From contig CP063375.1 in NCBI GenBank assembly GCA_022813675.1, positions 2,058,001 to 2,122,000 of the forward strand: a stretch of 64,000 nucleotides of DNA, written 5' to 3'. The position numbers and the translations under genes were made by a program. The notes beneath the pieces are model-generated. The model ran no database searches and was not told where the DNA came from. It saw only the letters and a list, made by a program, of their open reading frames with translations. Positions 27,969-37,034 of this stretch are shown one piece after another. Every line of letters starts with the position of its first letter. The stretch's first letter is position 1. Source of the stretch: Deferribacteraceae bacterium V6Fe1. Lineage in GTDB: Bacteria > Chrysiogenota > Deferribacteres > Deferribacterales > Deferrivibrionaceae.

Positions 27969-28691
27969 ATGTTGGAAACTACAATAGATACAATTTTAAA
28001 TAAAGAGATAAAAGTTTGTCAGCCCAAAAATGGCTTTAGATTTTCTCTTGATTCTGTGTTACTTGCCAGATTTGTTGCAAAAAAGAAAGCTAAAAACATT
28101 ATCGATATCGGCTCTGGTAGCGGAATAATTGCCCTGCTTCTTCACAAACTACATAATTTTACAAATATAGATGCACTTGAATATCAGGAAAGTATGTATC
28201 ATTGTCTCAACAAAACAATAAAGCTCAACTTATGTGAAAATATAATAAACCCGCTAAATATTGACCTAAAACAATATAAACCTCACAAGAAATATAATAT
28301 AATGGTCTCAAATCCACCTTATCGTAAAAGCAGCAGCGGGCGAATATGCAACACTGTCGCTGAAAATATAGCAAGATTTGATGATGAGCTTGGAATTATC
28401 GATATTTTTAAATTTGCCAGAAGCTACCTTGAAAACTTAGGAAGTCTCTACATATCTTACGATGCTGATTTAACTGCTGAGCTTTTAGGAAATTGCAGAA
28501 AATTTAATCTTGAACCAAAAAGAATGCGATTTTTTCACCCGGATTCAGACAGGCCTGCACGCCTTGTCTTTGTGGAATTTAAAAAAGGGGCAAATATTGA
28601 ACTTATTGTAGAGCCACCCATATTTCAAAAAATTAATGGGCAAAAAAATGATAAATTTGATATACTCTTTACAGAGGAGGCAAATATATGA
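27969..28691 (+). CDS. tRNA1(Val) (adenine-37-N6)-methyltransferase-like protein
   Basis: 240 residues of Rossmann-fold SAM-dependent methyltransferase. Seen: QPKNGFRFSLDSVLLARFV (family opening), SAM motif DIGSGSGIIALLL (around 44-56), and catalytic NPPYRKSSSGR (around 116), the N6-adenine methylase signature of the TrmN6/YfiC group. It would methylate A37 of tRNA1(Val) or a related RNA base; the exact target is by homology only. It overlaps the thiamine-binding gene by 4 bases (ATGA). Confidence 0.85.
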   Translation: MLETTIDTILNKEIKVCQPKNGFRFSLDSVLLARFVAKKKAKNIIDIGSGSGIIALLLHKLHNFTNIDALEYQESMYHCLNKTIKLNLCENIINPLNIDLKQYKPHKKYNIMVSNPPYRKSSSGRICNTVAENIARFDDELGIIDIFKFARSYLENLGSLYISYDADLTAELLGNCRKFNLEPKRMRFFHPDSDRPARLVFVEFKKGANIELIVEPPIFQKINGQKNDKFDILFTEEANI

Positions 28692-28981
28692 AAGCGATGG
28701 CATATGTAAGCATTACTCCCCTTGATAAAGGCGAAAGTGTATCTCAATACGTATCAAAAGCTGTCAAAGTAATAAAAGAGAGCGGGCTTGAGTGGCAGCT
28801 TACTCCTATGGGGACCATTGTGGCAGGTGAAACCACCAAAGAGGTACTTAATGTAATCAACGATGCTGTTGAAGCACTTGAAGATTGCAACAGAATCTCT
28901 ATTTCGATTAAAATTGATTACAGAAAAAACAGAGAGGGGAAATTGACTGATAAAGTTGACTCAGTAATGAAAAAATTATGA
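28688..28981 (+). CDS. MTH1187/UPF0045 thiamine-binding protein
   Basis: 97 residues, the full length of this ferredoxin-like-fold family. Recognisable are AYVSITPLDKGESVSQYVSKAV, GLEWQLTPMGTIVAGET and a final helix. Family members bind thiamine or related pyrimidines and are proposed to chaperone or sense thiamine. Overlapping starts and stops (4 bases each) couple it to the methyltransferase upstream and the response regulator downstream, a surprising combination that may only reflect genome compaction. Confidence 0.85.
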   Translation: MKAMAYVSITPLDKGESVSQYVSKAVKVIKESGLEWQLTPMGTIVAGETTKEVLNVINDAVEALEDCNRISISIKIDYRKNREGKLTDKVDSVMKKL

Positions 28982-29619
28982 AAATATTAATTATCGAAGA
29001 CGATACCATATTAGCAGAATCTTTAAAGGATTATCTGCAAGATTTTTTTAGTGTCGATATCTGCTTTCCTGTGGATGAAAGCTTGTACTATCAACTGGAA
29101 AAATATGACATAATTCTGCTTGACTTGATGCTAAAAGATAAAAAAGGGGAGCATATCCTTAAAAATATCAGAAAGAAAAATATTAATATACCCGTAATAA
29201 TAATTACCGCAAAAGATGACATAGCTTCAAAAGAGGTATGTTTTAAGACAGGAGCAGATGACTATATCGTCAAACCTTTTGACCCTAAGGAGCTGATTTT
29301 ACGGATTGAAGCTTTGGCAAAAAGGGTTTACTGTGAAGATTGTGTAACCATCGGCAATGTTATAATAAATTTAAAAGAAAAAACACTCTACAGCGGTGAA
29401 ACAGAGGTCAATTTAACAAAAATTGAGTGGGAGCTTTTGTCCCTTTTGTTAAAATATAAAGGGGAAATAGTGGAGTTTGAAAAAATTCTTACCAATGTAT
29501 GGGGGGACAAGCCTGTCGGCACAGAGTCAGTTAGGACATATATTAAAAATTTAAGAAAAATACTGCCTGAAGATTCAATAATCACTTACAAAGGAAGGGG
29601 TTATAAATTAAAAATCTAA
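28978..29619 (+). CDS. OmpR-family response regulator
   Basis: 213 residues: receiver domain with acidic pair D8/D9, phospho-acceptor D49 (YDIILLDLMLKD), and the lysine in DYIVKPFDPKEL, then an OmpR/PhoB winged-helix DNA-binding domain (LTKIEWELLSLLLKYKGEIV, VRTYIKNLRKIL, YKGRGYKLKI). Normal residues for phosphorylation are all present. It is directly followed by, and overlaps, a histidine kinase frame. The next target-like genes downstream are the PilY1/minor pilin operon, so regulation of pilus assembly is a plausible inference. Confidence 0.93.
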   Translation: MKILIIEDDTILAESLKDYLQDFFSVDICFPVDESLYYQLEKYDIILLDLMLKDKKGEHILKNIRKKNINIPVIIITAKDDIASKEVCFKTGADDYIVKPFDPKELILRIEALAKRVYCEDCVTIGNVIINLKEKTLYSGETEVNLTKIEWELLSLLLKYKGEIVEFEKILTNVWGDKPVGTESVRTYIKNLRKILPEDSIITYKGRGYKLKI

Positions 29620-30572
29620 GATTTGAATTAAAATTTTTTATTTTCCTGATTATTGTAATATCAATAGGTCTTTCAATGATTAATATTATATTTATTCAGG
29701 CATTCAAGACTCAGGCTGAGGAAAATCTAAAAAAAGAGATTACCCTTTATCAAAAGATGATACAGAATAAAATAAAAATAGATCTCCCCGATTATATGAG
29801 AATCACGGACAAAACCTTCGGACAAGAAAAATATATTCTATTTGAAATCAAAAAACCCAATTACTTTTATGTCAAATCCACATACATTAGGGACTTAGTA
29901 AAAGACAAACTATTTTTAATGCTGTATTGGGATATGATAATAATCTTCTCTGTCGCCCTGCTCTATTATCTCACAATTTACCGGGCTATTGACAGGGAAA
30001 AACAATACCTTAAAACCATGGAGACTGCTTTTCTCGTATTTTCTCACAAGCTTAGAAACTATCTTGCATCAGCCAAAATAAATCTTGAGCTGATTAAAAA
30101 AGGTAGACACGAACCTATTGAAAGGCTAATATCTTCACACCTTTTGCTTGAAAGTGACCTTAACAACATATTAAAAATTACAGAAAAGTTAAACACAAAG
30201 TCATTTCAAAAACAAAATCTGAATATCAAAGAAATCATACATTCGATTATCCTTGAGCTTCAAATTTCAGACAAGTTTGATGTAAAAATAAGAGGCAGAG
30301 ATTTTTATGTAAAAGGGCTAAAAAATGATATCTACAACAGCCTTTACCTTATATTTGACAATATCATAAAGTACGGACTTAAAAAGATATTTATAAAATT
30401 TGTCATGTTTAAAGGGAAAAAGTATGTTATAATTGTCAATGATGTAAACCCTGACATAAAATCAGCCGGGCTTGGAGTAGGCCTGACTGTAGCTGAGAAG
30501 TTAATGCAAAAAAACGGCTTTAGATTAAGCTGGAAAGGGGATAAAAATTTTTGGGTGAAAATAAAATTTTAA
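29607..30572 (+). CDS. Sensor histidine kinase, probably with a non-standard ATT start
   Basis: The family-like N-terminus (x)KNLRFELKFFIFLIIVIS with the first membrane helix needs a start upstream of ATG 29676. The frame is closed by a stop at 29604-29606, and the only placeable initiator is ATT at 29607, six bases after GGAAGGGG. Starting at 29676 would cut the first helix. Topology: helix about 8-28, a short 70-residue periplasmic sensor, helix about 105-130, H-box FSHKLRNYLA (H147), N-box FDNIIKYG, and G-box GLGVGLTVAEKLMQ. The usual DxGxG is replaced by NDVNPDI, so ATP binding may be atypical. It overlaps the response regulator by 13 bases. About 321 residues. Confidence 0.8.
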   Translation: MKNLRFELKFFIFLIIVISIGLSMINIIFIQAFKTQAEENLKKEITLYQKMIQNKIKIDLPDYMRITDKTFGQEKYILFEIKKPNYFYVKSTYIRDLVKDKLFLMLYWDMIIIFSVALLYYLTIYRAIDREKQYLKTMETAFLVFSHKLRNYLASAKINLELIKKGRHEPIERLISSHLLLESDLNNILKITEKLNTKSFQKQNLNIKEIIHSIILELQISDKFDVKIRGRDFYVKGLKNDIYNSLYLIFDNIIKYGLKKIFIKFVMFKGKKYVIIVNDVNPDIKSAGLGVGLTVAEKLMQKNGFRLSWKGDKNFWVKIKF

Positions 30573-30633
30573 ATTTTCACGATTTTTTTATGGACATGTA
30601 TTAAGATTTTATGAAAAGCATTGGGGGTTTCAT

Positions 30634-30921
30634 ATGATTAAAAAATATTTTATTATACTTATAGCTTTTGTCTTCATATTAGGAATAGACAGAGGGCATA
30701 GATATCTAACTGGTATAGTTGAATCCATTGACTCTACGAAAATCGTATTAAATGAAAAAGAATATTATTTTACCAAAAACACTAGAGTGCTTAGGAGATA
30801 CAAAATTGGCAGAGCATTCCATGAAACAAAGCACTCACTAAGAAGTATCAGAGCAGGAGACAAGGTTACATTAAAACTCATTGCCAATGATATTCTTGAA
30901 ATAGTAGAGGAGGACAACTAA
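30634..30921 (+). CDS. Small exported protein of unknown function preceding PilY1
   Basis: 95 residues. An N-terminal hydrophobic stretch (YFIILIAFVFILGI) is a signal peptide or anchor, followed by a compact beta-rich domain with TGIVESIDSTKIVLN, GD around residue 79 (RAGDKVTLKL) and an acidic end. The pattern resembles small OB-like or SH3-like domains that read G.V..I....I.L......., but I cannot name the family. It ends one base before the PilY1 start and so is almost certainly co-translated with it; a PilY1-associated periplasmic function is likely. Confidence 0.7.
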   Translation: MIKKYFIILIAFVFILGIDRGHRYLTGIVESIDSTKIVLNEKEYYFTKNTRVLRRYKIGRAFHETKHSLRSIRAGDKVTLKLIANDILEIVEEDN

Positions 30922-30922
30922 A

Positions 30923-33900
30923 ATGAAAAAATTGACTCTAACTATATTTTTTACTTTGATAACCTTAACTACTGCCTTTGCAAGTATGCAAAATTACTGC
31001 TCGACACCACCTTTTATAACATCAAAAATACCTCCTCTTGTAATGCTTGTAATGGGGAAAGACCATAAATTATATTACGAAGCATATAATGATGCCTCAG
31101 ATCTTGACAGAGATGGGACTCTTGATATCGGATACAAGCACAATCTTGATTACTATGGGTATTTTGACTCTTACAAATGCTACAAATATAATAGCTCAGG
31201 GGGATATTTTTACCCAGTAAGCACTACTGCTGACAAATACTGCACAACAGGTAATAATGAATGGAGTGGTAATTTCTTAAATTGGATGACCATGTCAAGA
31301 ATGGATGTATTAAGAAAAGTATTGTATGGTGGGTACAGGTCAACTGATACCACGACTGAAACAATTCTCGAAGGGACTTATATCCCTCAAGATGCACATA
31401 GTTGGGGGAAAGAATACACCGGAACAGATTCCAGTAAGCTAACACCTTATACTGACCCTTCCTCTGGCGCCGTATGCACATTGCCTTCCAATAATGCGAC
31501 ATGGGACCAAAATGATAAAATTCTACTTGTCTATTATGATGATGATAAAAGTGGAGTAGATGGAAATAACCATGATGATCTTGTCAACTCTTATAGTGTA
31601 TTAGATTATTCACGTCATGAGTATGTTGATAATATTAACTTTGCAAGCTCAAACCGTATTAATACAGGCAACTATTTCTTTGTAACAAGATTAAATGTAA
31701 GTTCTGAAAGTGCAGGAAGTTGGGAGTTTGCAATAGATGGTGATGATGGAGTAGAAGTTGAAGTTGATGGAACAGTGGTGGCAGCATATTATGGTGGACA
31801 CGGATTTTGTAATTGTAATAACCACAATGGGTCTATTAATCTTGCAGCAGGAGTTCATACAGTAATAGTCAGGCTCAGGGAAAACACTGGAGAGGATGGT
31901 GCAACACTGTATTTCAAAAATCCAAAAACATCAACAACTTGGAGAGAATTTACAAAAGATAATTTAAAACAATATAAAAAAAATACCTTAGTTGCTCCAT
32001 ACATAGATAATACTTGCAGAGTAAAAGTAACCTCCTTTATTAATACTGGCATACCCGGAAAAGCAGGTGACGGGAATCTCGATTTAGATAATGATTCTAT
32101 CAAAGAAACTGTTGGTGGCGCTTCAGGAGGTAGAAATTTATTTTGTATGACTTCCACTTCTGCCGACACACCACACAAGATAAGAGTCCTGACAAACAGA
32201 CAAAACAGAATTTGGGAATGGGCGTCCAAAGAAAGGCCAGTATGTGATAATTCACTTGGCACGCCTACTGAATTTTATGTAAGGGTGAAAGTATGTGATG
32301 AAACAGTTGGGCTTGAAGATAACTGTAAACAGTATGGATCAAGCTATAAACCTGTGGGACTGCTTCAAAAATATGGAGCAAGTGACGGTTCAAAAGTATG
32401 CACTCAATCGCTATCACCCTGTACTAATGATGCAAGTTGTGGGACAGGAGAAGGGGTATGTGTTGAAAAAAGTGCCATTTATTTTGGACTTTTAACCGGC
32501 TCCTACGGTAAAAACCTAAGTGGTGGAGTAGTCAGGAAACTTTTTGGGCCCATTGATAACGAACTTGACATAACAAACGGTATTATTCAAAGTGTTTCAT
32601 CTACAAAAGGCAGTATTATTAATACAATAAATAATCTTAACGTAAGGGGATTTGATTATAGTAACCATACTTATTCAAGTTGCGGATGGATTACTGATGG
32701 TCCGATTGACGAATCAGACGATTGTGTTATGTGGGGAAATCCATTAGCAGAAATAATGTACGAAGCAGTGAGATATATGGCAGGAAAAGGCTCCCCTACA
32801 TCTGACTATAATGTAGATGATGCAAATCTTCCAGAGCCTACTTGGGATAAACCTTATGATACGTATCCTGTATGCTCAAAACCTTTTATTATAGCAATAA
32901 GTGATGTGAATAGCAGCTATGATGCGGACCAAATACCTGGAAGTAAATATAATACTTATAGTGGTGACTTAACTGACTTTGATGTGGGAAGTGAAACAGC
33001 TTCTATAAGCACAAATGAGTCAATTAACGGAGACTACTTCATAGGAGTTGCTGGTACAAATACAGACTTTTTATGCTCTGCAAAAACAGTTTCTACGCTT
33101 GCCGAAGTGCTTGGCATATGCCCGGAAGAGCCTACAAAAGGTGGATCTTATTATTCCGCCGGTGTGGCACTATATGCAAAAACAAAATTTTCATCAAACT
33201 TTGACAATTCTACTACAGTGCCATCTGAGATTACTACCTACTCAGTAGCCCTTGCATCCCCGATTCCAAATATTGAGATTGATACTGACAATGACGGTAA
33301 TACTGATGTAACCCTTACCCCTCTAGGTAAATCGGTAAGTGGCTGTTATGGTGTTTATAATAGTTGCGCAGCTAAAACTACTTTATCTTACGATAATTCT
33401 TCAGGATTAACTATTACTAATGCATCTACAGGTGCTTTCTGCCCTACTAATCAGATTGTTGACGTATATCTTGACTATATTAATCCTAATGAAGGACAAT
33501 TTAGTATCAACTTTGAAGACGTAGAGCAAGGTGCTGACCATGATATGGATGCAATAGTTAAATATGAGTATACTGTTAATGATAATGGCACAATAACTGT
33601 AACATTAAACTCTAACTATGCTTCAGGTTGTATAGATCAAGCAATGGGGTTTTCAATTAGCGGAACAACAGAAGATGGTGTTTACCTTGCAGTAAGAGAT
33701 GCTGATTCTTCAATTTCTGACGAAGACACACCATCAGTAGTTAGCGATATGCCTACCAGCTGGAGTAAAACTTTTACTGTAAATACAAGTATTGCTGCCG
33801 CAAAAAACTTAAAAGATCCATTATGGTATGTAGCTAAATATGGAGGATTTAATGATTATAATGGCGATGGACTCCCAAGCTCTGATAGTGAGTGGGATGC

Positions 33901-36205
33901 CGATGGTGACGGCGTGCCAGATAAATACTTCTATGTTGTAAACCCTCTAAAGCTTGAACAAGAGCTTGATAAAGTGTTTAAAAATATTCTGAAAGAAACT
34001 TCCTCCGGTACCTCTATTTCAGTTCTTTCTGAACGTAAAAAACAAGGTTCTATAATTAGTCAAGCAGTTTTTTATCCATCAAAAGATTTTGATAACACAA
34101 GTCTTGATTGGACAGGGCAGTTATTTTCATATTGGTTTTATAATACACTAACGGCTCAAAATATTAGGGAAGATACAAATGAAAATAAATATTTAGATGT
34201 TTGTTCCGGTAGTAGTTATGGAGTAGATAATATATTAGATTTTCAGGTAAACAATGCCGGAGATTTACAAATAGATAAATATGACAGTAATTGTATTGAT
34301 GGAACACCTGACAATAAAACTGGTACAATTGATAAGCTTGACGATATTAAATACTTATGGGAAGCTGGAGAAAAATTAAAACAAAGATCATATGATAACA
34401 GGACAATTTACACGGTTGCTGATAACAATTCTGCTCTTGTAGAATTTACAACTACCAATAGTACTGAATTTGTTGACTATTTAGGTACAGCTACATATAC
34501 TGGTTCTTCAACTGCGTTTCCAAAAAATATTAGCGCTGATGATTTAATTGACTATGTCAGAGGTAACGATATTTCAGGATGTAGAAATAGAGATACCGGA
34601 AATGGAATATGGAAGCTTGGTGATATTGTATATTCGACTCCACAAATAACAGAATATGCTGACTATGCTATGGTATTTACCGGCTCAAATGATGGTATGC
34701 TCCACGCTTTTAGAGCAGGAAAAATTTCAGCAAGTGGTCTTGGGCCCTACCAGGTTGCAAAACTTTGTAACAGTAGCGGAGACTGTAACTTCGATGAGCT
34801 CGGTAAAGAAGAGTGGGCATTTATTCCTAAAAATGCGTTGCCATATTTAAGATATTTGGCTGACCCAGATTATTGCCATGTGTATTCTGTTGACCTTGCT
34901 CCTTATATAGTTGAGCTTGATACAGACAACAATGATATTATTGATAAAAGAATTTTAATTGGCGGGATGAGATTTGGCGGTGGGGTTGCAGGTTGCACTG
35001 ATACAGACGACGGTGAGGACACTGATGATTGTGTTAACCCGCCTAAAGATACATGCTCAGATTTAGATGCAGACAACTGTACAGGTAGATCTTCATACTT
35101 TGCGCTTGATATTACAGACCCTAAGTCGCCAAAGTTCTTATGGGAGTTTACTGATAAATATCTTGGATTTAGTTATTCTGGCCCTGCTTTCATTCAGAGA
35201 AATGGAATTAGCTATGTAATGTTTCTCTCTGGACCTACTGACTACGATGGACAAGCTGGACAAGATCTTAGGATGTATGTGCTAACCCTTGATTCAAACT
35301 ATAAAATTTCTGCTGTCAATAAATTTGATGGTAATGGAAGTGGTGATTGGATCAAAGTAAATAACTTTACTGACGCTAATAATGCTTTTGGTGGAAGACT
35401 ATTTACCAATGGTGTTGATTATAACAATGATGGTAATACGGACGCAGTATTTTTCGGTATAAACCAAAAAAATGGTACTTCATGGCAGGGAAACTTATAT
35501 ATGTTATATATTAATAACGATAACCCAGCAAATTGGCATGTAGAAAAAATATTTAATAATGGTACCGGTGTAGTTACTTCAAAAGTAGAATATATGAAAT
35601 GCTTTGATAATGACTATATTTACTTTGGAACAGGGAGATGGTTTTATAAAGGTGATGATATGGGGCAAAATGTAAATGATACCGAAGAGCTTTACGGCGT
35701 TAGAGTTACAGGTTGTCTTGACGATGGTAATTGTAGTATTAATTCTGCAAAAAATACCAACGATTCCTGCACTGAGCTTGGGAGTAACAATTCAGTTTGG
35801 GCATACAAAATTGATCTTGACCCAAAATCAGGCAGTTATGGCAAAGAAAGGTTAATTTCCGACCCTGCAGTAACTAATGATTTGAATATAGTTTTCTACT
35901 CTACTACTGAACCATCAACAAATGTTTGTGACTTTGGAGGCCGTTCAAGGATTTGGGGAATTAACTGTGCTACGGGCGGAAGTATTTTCGAAGGGTGTCC
36001 AGATGGAAGTTATACCCCTGAAGAGTTTAACCAAACTTTATATTTACAACTTTCCAAAGGTAATATAGAAGACATAACCAAAGGTACTTTTAATAATGGC
36101 AAAACTACTGATTGGTATAAAGGTATTACACCTGAGACACCACCTATATTGCCACCTCCGTACTCTGGTAAAAAAGGTAAGATACTGTTATGGATAGAAA
36201 AATAA
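30923..36205 (+). CDS. PilY1-like type IV pilus tip/biogenesis protein
   Basis: 1760 residues with signal peptide (LTLTIFFTLITLTTAFA). Opening TPPFITSKIPPLVMLVMGKDH and DLDRDGTLDIGYKHNLDYYGYF match large PilY1 proteins. A PA14-like insertion lies at about 248-338 (WEFAIDGDDGVEVEVDG, AGVHTVIVRLREN). The C-terminal PilY1 beta-propeller runs from about 1230, with GNGIWKLGDIVYSTPQ and MVFTGSNDGMLHAFRAG. Several DxDxDG-type calcium loops occur (about 787, 978-1000, 1333, 1500). PilY1 primes pilus assembly with minor pilins and mediates adhesion. Rich in cysteine pairs, consistent with export. Its stop overlaps the next pilin start (TAATG). Confidence 0.92.
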   Translation: MKKLTLTIFFTLITLTTAFASMQNYCSTPPFITSKIPPLVMLVMGKDHKLYYEAYNDASDLDRDGTLDIGYKHNLDYYGYFDSYKCYKYNSSGGYFYPVSTTADKYCTTGNNEWSGNFLNWMTMSRMDVLRKVLYGGYRSTDTTTETILEGTYIPQDAHSWGKEYTGTDSSKLTPYTDPSSGAVCTLPSNNATWDQNDKILLVYYDDDKSGVDGNNHDDLVNSYSVLDYSRHEYVDNINFASSNRINTGNYFFVTRLNVSSESAGSWEFAIDGDDGVEVEVDGTVVAAYYGGHGFCNCNNHNGSINLAAGVHTVIVRLRENTGEDGATLYFKNPKTSTTWREFTKDNLKQYKKNTLVAPYIDNTCRVKVTSFINTGIPGKAGDGNLDLDNDSIKETVGGASGGRNLFCMTSTSADTPHKIRVLTNRQNRIWEWASKERPVCDNSLGTPTEFYVRVKVCDETVGLEDNCKQYGSSYKPVGLLQKYGASDGSKVCTQSLSPCTNDASCGTGEGVCVEKSAIYFGLLTGSYGKNLSGGVVRKLFGPIDNELDITNGIIQSVSSTKGSIINTINNLNVRGFDYSNHTYSSCGWITDGPIDESDDCVMWGNPLAEIMYEAVRYMAGKGSPTSDYNVDDANLPEPTWDKPYDTYPVCSKPFIIAISDVNSSYDADQIPGSKYNTYSGDLTDFDVGSETASISTNESINGDYFIGVAGTNTDFLCSAKTVSTLAEVLGICPEEPTKGGSYYSAGVALYAKTKFSSNFDNSTTVPSEITTYSVALASPIPNIEIDTDNDGNTDVTLTPLGKSVSGCYGVYNSCAAKTTLSYDNSSGLTITNASTGAFCPTNQIVDVYLDYINPNEGQFSINFEDVEQGADHDMDAIVKYEYTVNDNGTITVTLNSNYASGCIDQAMGFSISGTTEDGVYLAVRDADSSISDEDTPSVVSDMPTSWSKTFTVNTSIAAAKNLKDPLWYVAKYGGFNDYNGDGLPSSDSEWDADGDGVPDKYFYVVNPLKLEQELDKVFKNILKETSSGTSISVLSERKKQGSIISQAVFYPSKDFDNTSLDWTGQLFSYWFYNTLTAQNIREDTNENKYLDVCSGSSYGVDNILDFQVNNAGDLQIDKYDSNCIDGTPDNKTGTIDKLDDIKYLWEAGEKLKQRSYDNRTIYTVADNNSALVEFTTTNSTEFVDYLGTATYTGSSTAFPKNISADDLIDYVRGNDISGCRNRDTGNGIWKLGDIVYSTPQITEYADYAMVFTGSNDGMLHAFRAGKISASGLGPYQVAKLCNSSGDCNFDELGKEEWAFIPKNALPYLRYLADPDYCHVYSVDLAPYIVELDTDNNDIIDKRILIGGMRFGGGVAGCTDTDDGEDTDDCVNPPKDTCSDLDADNCTGRSSYFALDITDPKSPKFLWEFTDKYLGFSYSGPAFIQRNGISYVMFLSGPTDYDGQAGQDLRMYVLTLDSNYKISAVNKFDGNGSGDWIKVNNFTDANNAFGGRLFTNGVDYNNDGNTDAVFFGINQKNGTSWQGNLYMLYINNDNPANWHVEKIFNNGTGVVTSKVEYMKCFDNDYIYFGTGRWFYKGDDMGQNVNDTEELYGVRVTGCLDDGNCSINSAKNTNDSCTELGSNNSVWAYKIDLDPKSGSYGKERLISDPAVTNDLNIVFYSTTEPSTNVCDFGGRSRIWGINCATGGSIFEGCPDGSYTPEEFNQTLYLQLSKGNIEDITKGTFNNGKTTDWYKGITPETPPILPPPYSGKKGKILLWIEK

Positions 36206-36645
36206 TGAATAAAAAGGGAATTACACTTATTGAGCTTATGGTTACAATAACGGTTATGGCGGTGCTTATCGCCATAGCCATTCCATCTTTTAATAAATGG
36301 CTGAGCAAGTATCAAATTGAAGCCGACACAAAAGATATTTATGCTTTAATACAAGATGCAAGAGCAAAGGCATTTTCTCAAAAAGAAGATATTACAATAG
36401 TAGTCAATGCCAACACTACCACTGTAAAAAAATCTGATGGGTCTGTAATAAGTTCAATTAGTACAAAAACCAGCTTTAAAAGTAATACAATTAACATAAC
36501 TAAACGAGGAATAATCTCTGGAGGCAGTAGCATATTACCTACTACAGTTTCAGGGTTAAACCCTCAATATAATTGTATAGCAATATCAGACTTGAGAGCA
36601 AGGCTCGGTTATTCAAGTGATGGGAGTAATTGTAATGCAAAATAA
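36205..36645 (+). CDS. FimT/GspH-like minor pilin
   Basis: 146 residues with a class III prepilin leader: MNKKG then ITLIELMVTITVMAVLIA, predicted to be cut by PilD between G5 and I6, with the conserved Glu five residues later. The globular part contains a GspH-like pattern (DARAKAFSQKEDITIVV). I chose ATG 36205, which overlaps the PilY1 stop, because the upstream ATG at 36190 would give an overlong leader. It would be part of the priming complex at the pilus tip. Confidence 0.88.
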   Translation: MNKKGITLIELMVTITVMAVLIAIAIPSFNKWLSKYQIEADTKDIYALIQDARAKAFSQKEDITIVVNANTTTVKKSDGSVISSISTKTSFKSNTINITKRGIISGGSSILPTTVSGLNPQYNCIAISDLRARLGYSSDGSNCNAK

Positions 36646-37033
36646 TAAACCCGGATTTACTCTTATAGAAGTTTTAGTGTCACTTACAATTTTTGCTGTA
36701 GCGCTTCTTGGAATGCTTGGTGCAATAATAAATATCAAAGAGATAAATACCAGAAATATTATTAGAGATGAAGCCATAAAAGCTTCTCAGGAAATTTTCA
36801 ATGATTTGAGAAATTCAGCCTATACAGGTATTGGAAATATAGGCTCAACCCCATGTGATCCCAATGATAACTCCTCAAATTTTACAAGACAGCTTAGGAA
36901 TTTTAATATATTATTTGGAAGGACCGATAATGTTGCTGTCAGTGGGAATATGAAGCAGGTAGATATGACTCTTTGCTGGGACTACAAAGGTAAGAGATAT
37001 GAATACAAGACTTCGACACTTATAAGGGAATAA
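36635..37033 (+). CDS. PilV-like minor pilin
   Basis: 132 residues from ATG 36635 (GGGAG eight bases upstream). The prepilin motif is NKPG then FTLIEVLVSLTIFAVALLGM, typical of PilV, followed by the usual IKEINTRNIIRDEAIKASQE helix and a short globular part ending CWDYKGKRYEYKT. Earlier in-frame GTG/ATG codons at 36617-36622 would lengthen the leader and overlap FimT more. It overlaps FimT by 11 bases and sits one base before pilW. Confidence 0.87.
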   Translation: MQNNKPGFTLIEVLVSLTIFAVALLGMLGAIINIKEINTRNIIRDEAIKASQEIFNDLRNSAYTGIGNIGSTPCDPNDNSSNFTRQLRNFNILFGRTDNVAVSGNMKQVDMTLCWDYKGKRYEYKTSTLIRE

Positions 37034-37034
37034 T

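Noticed and set aside
29676-30572. Histidine kinase starting at ATG 29676
   Set aside because: It would remove the basic N-terminus and most of the first membrane helix that are clearly encoded upstream in frame.
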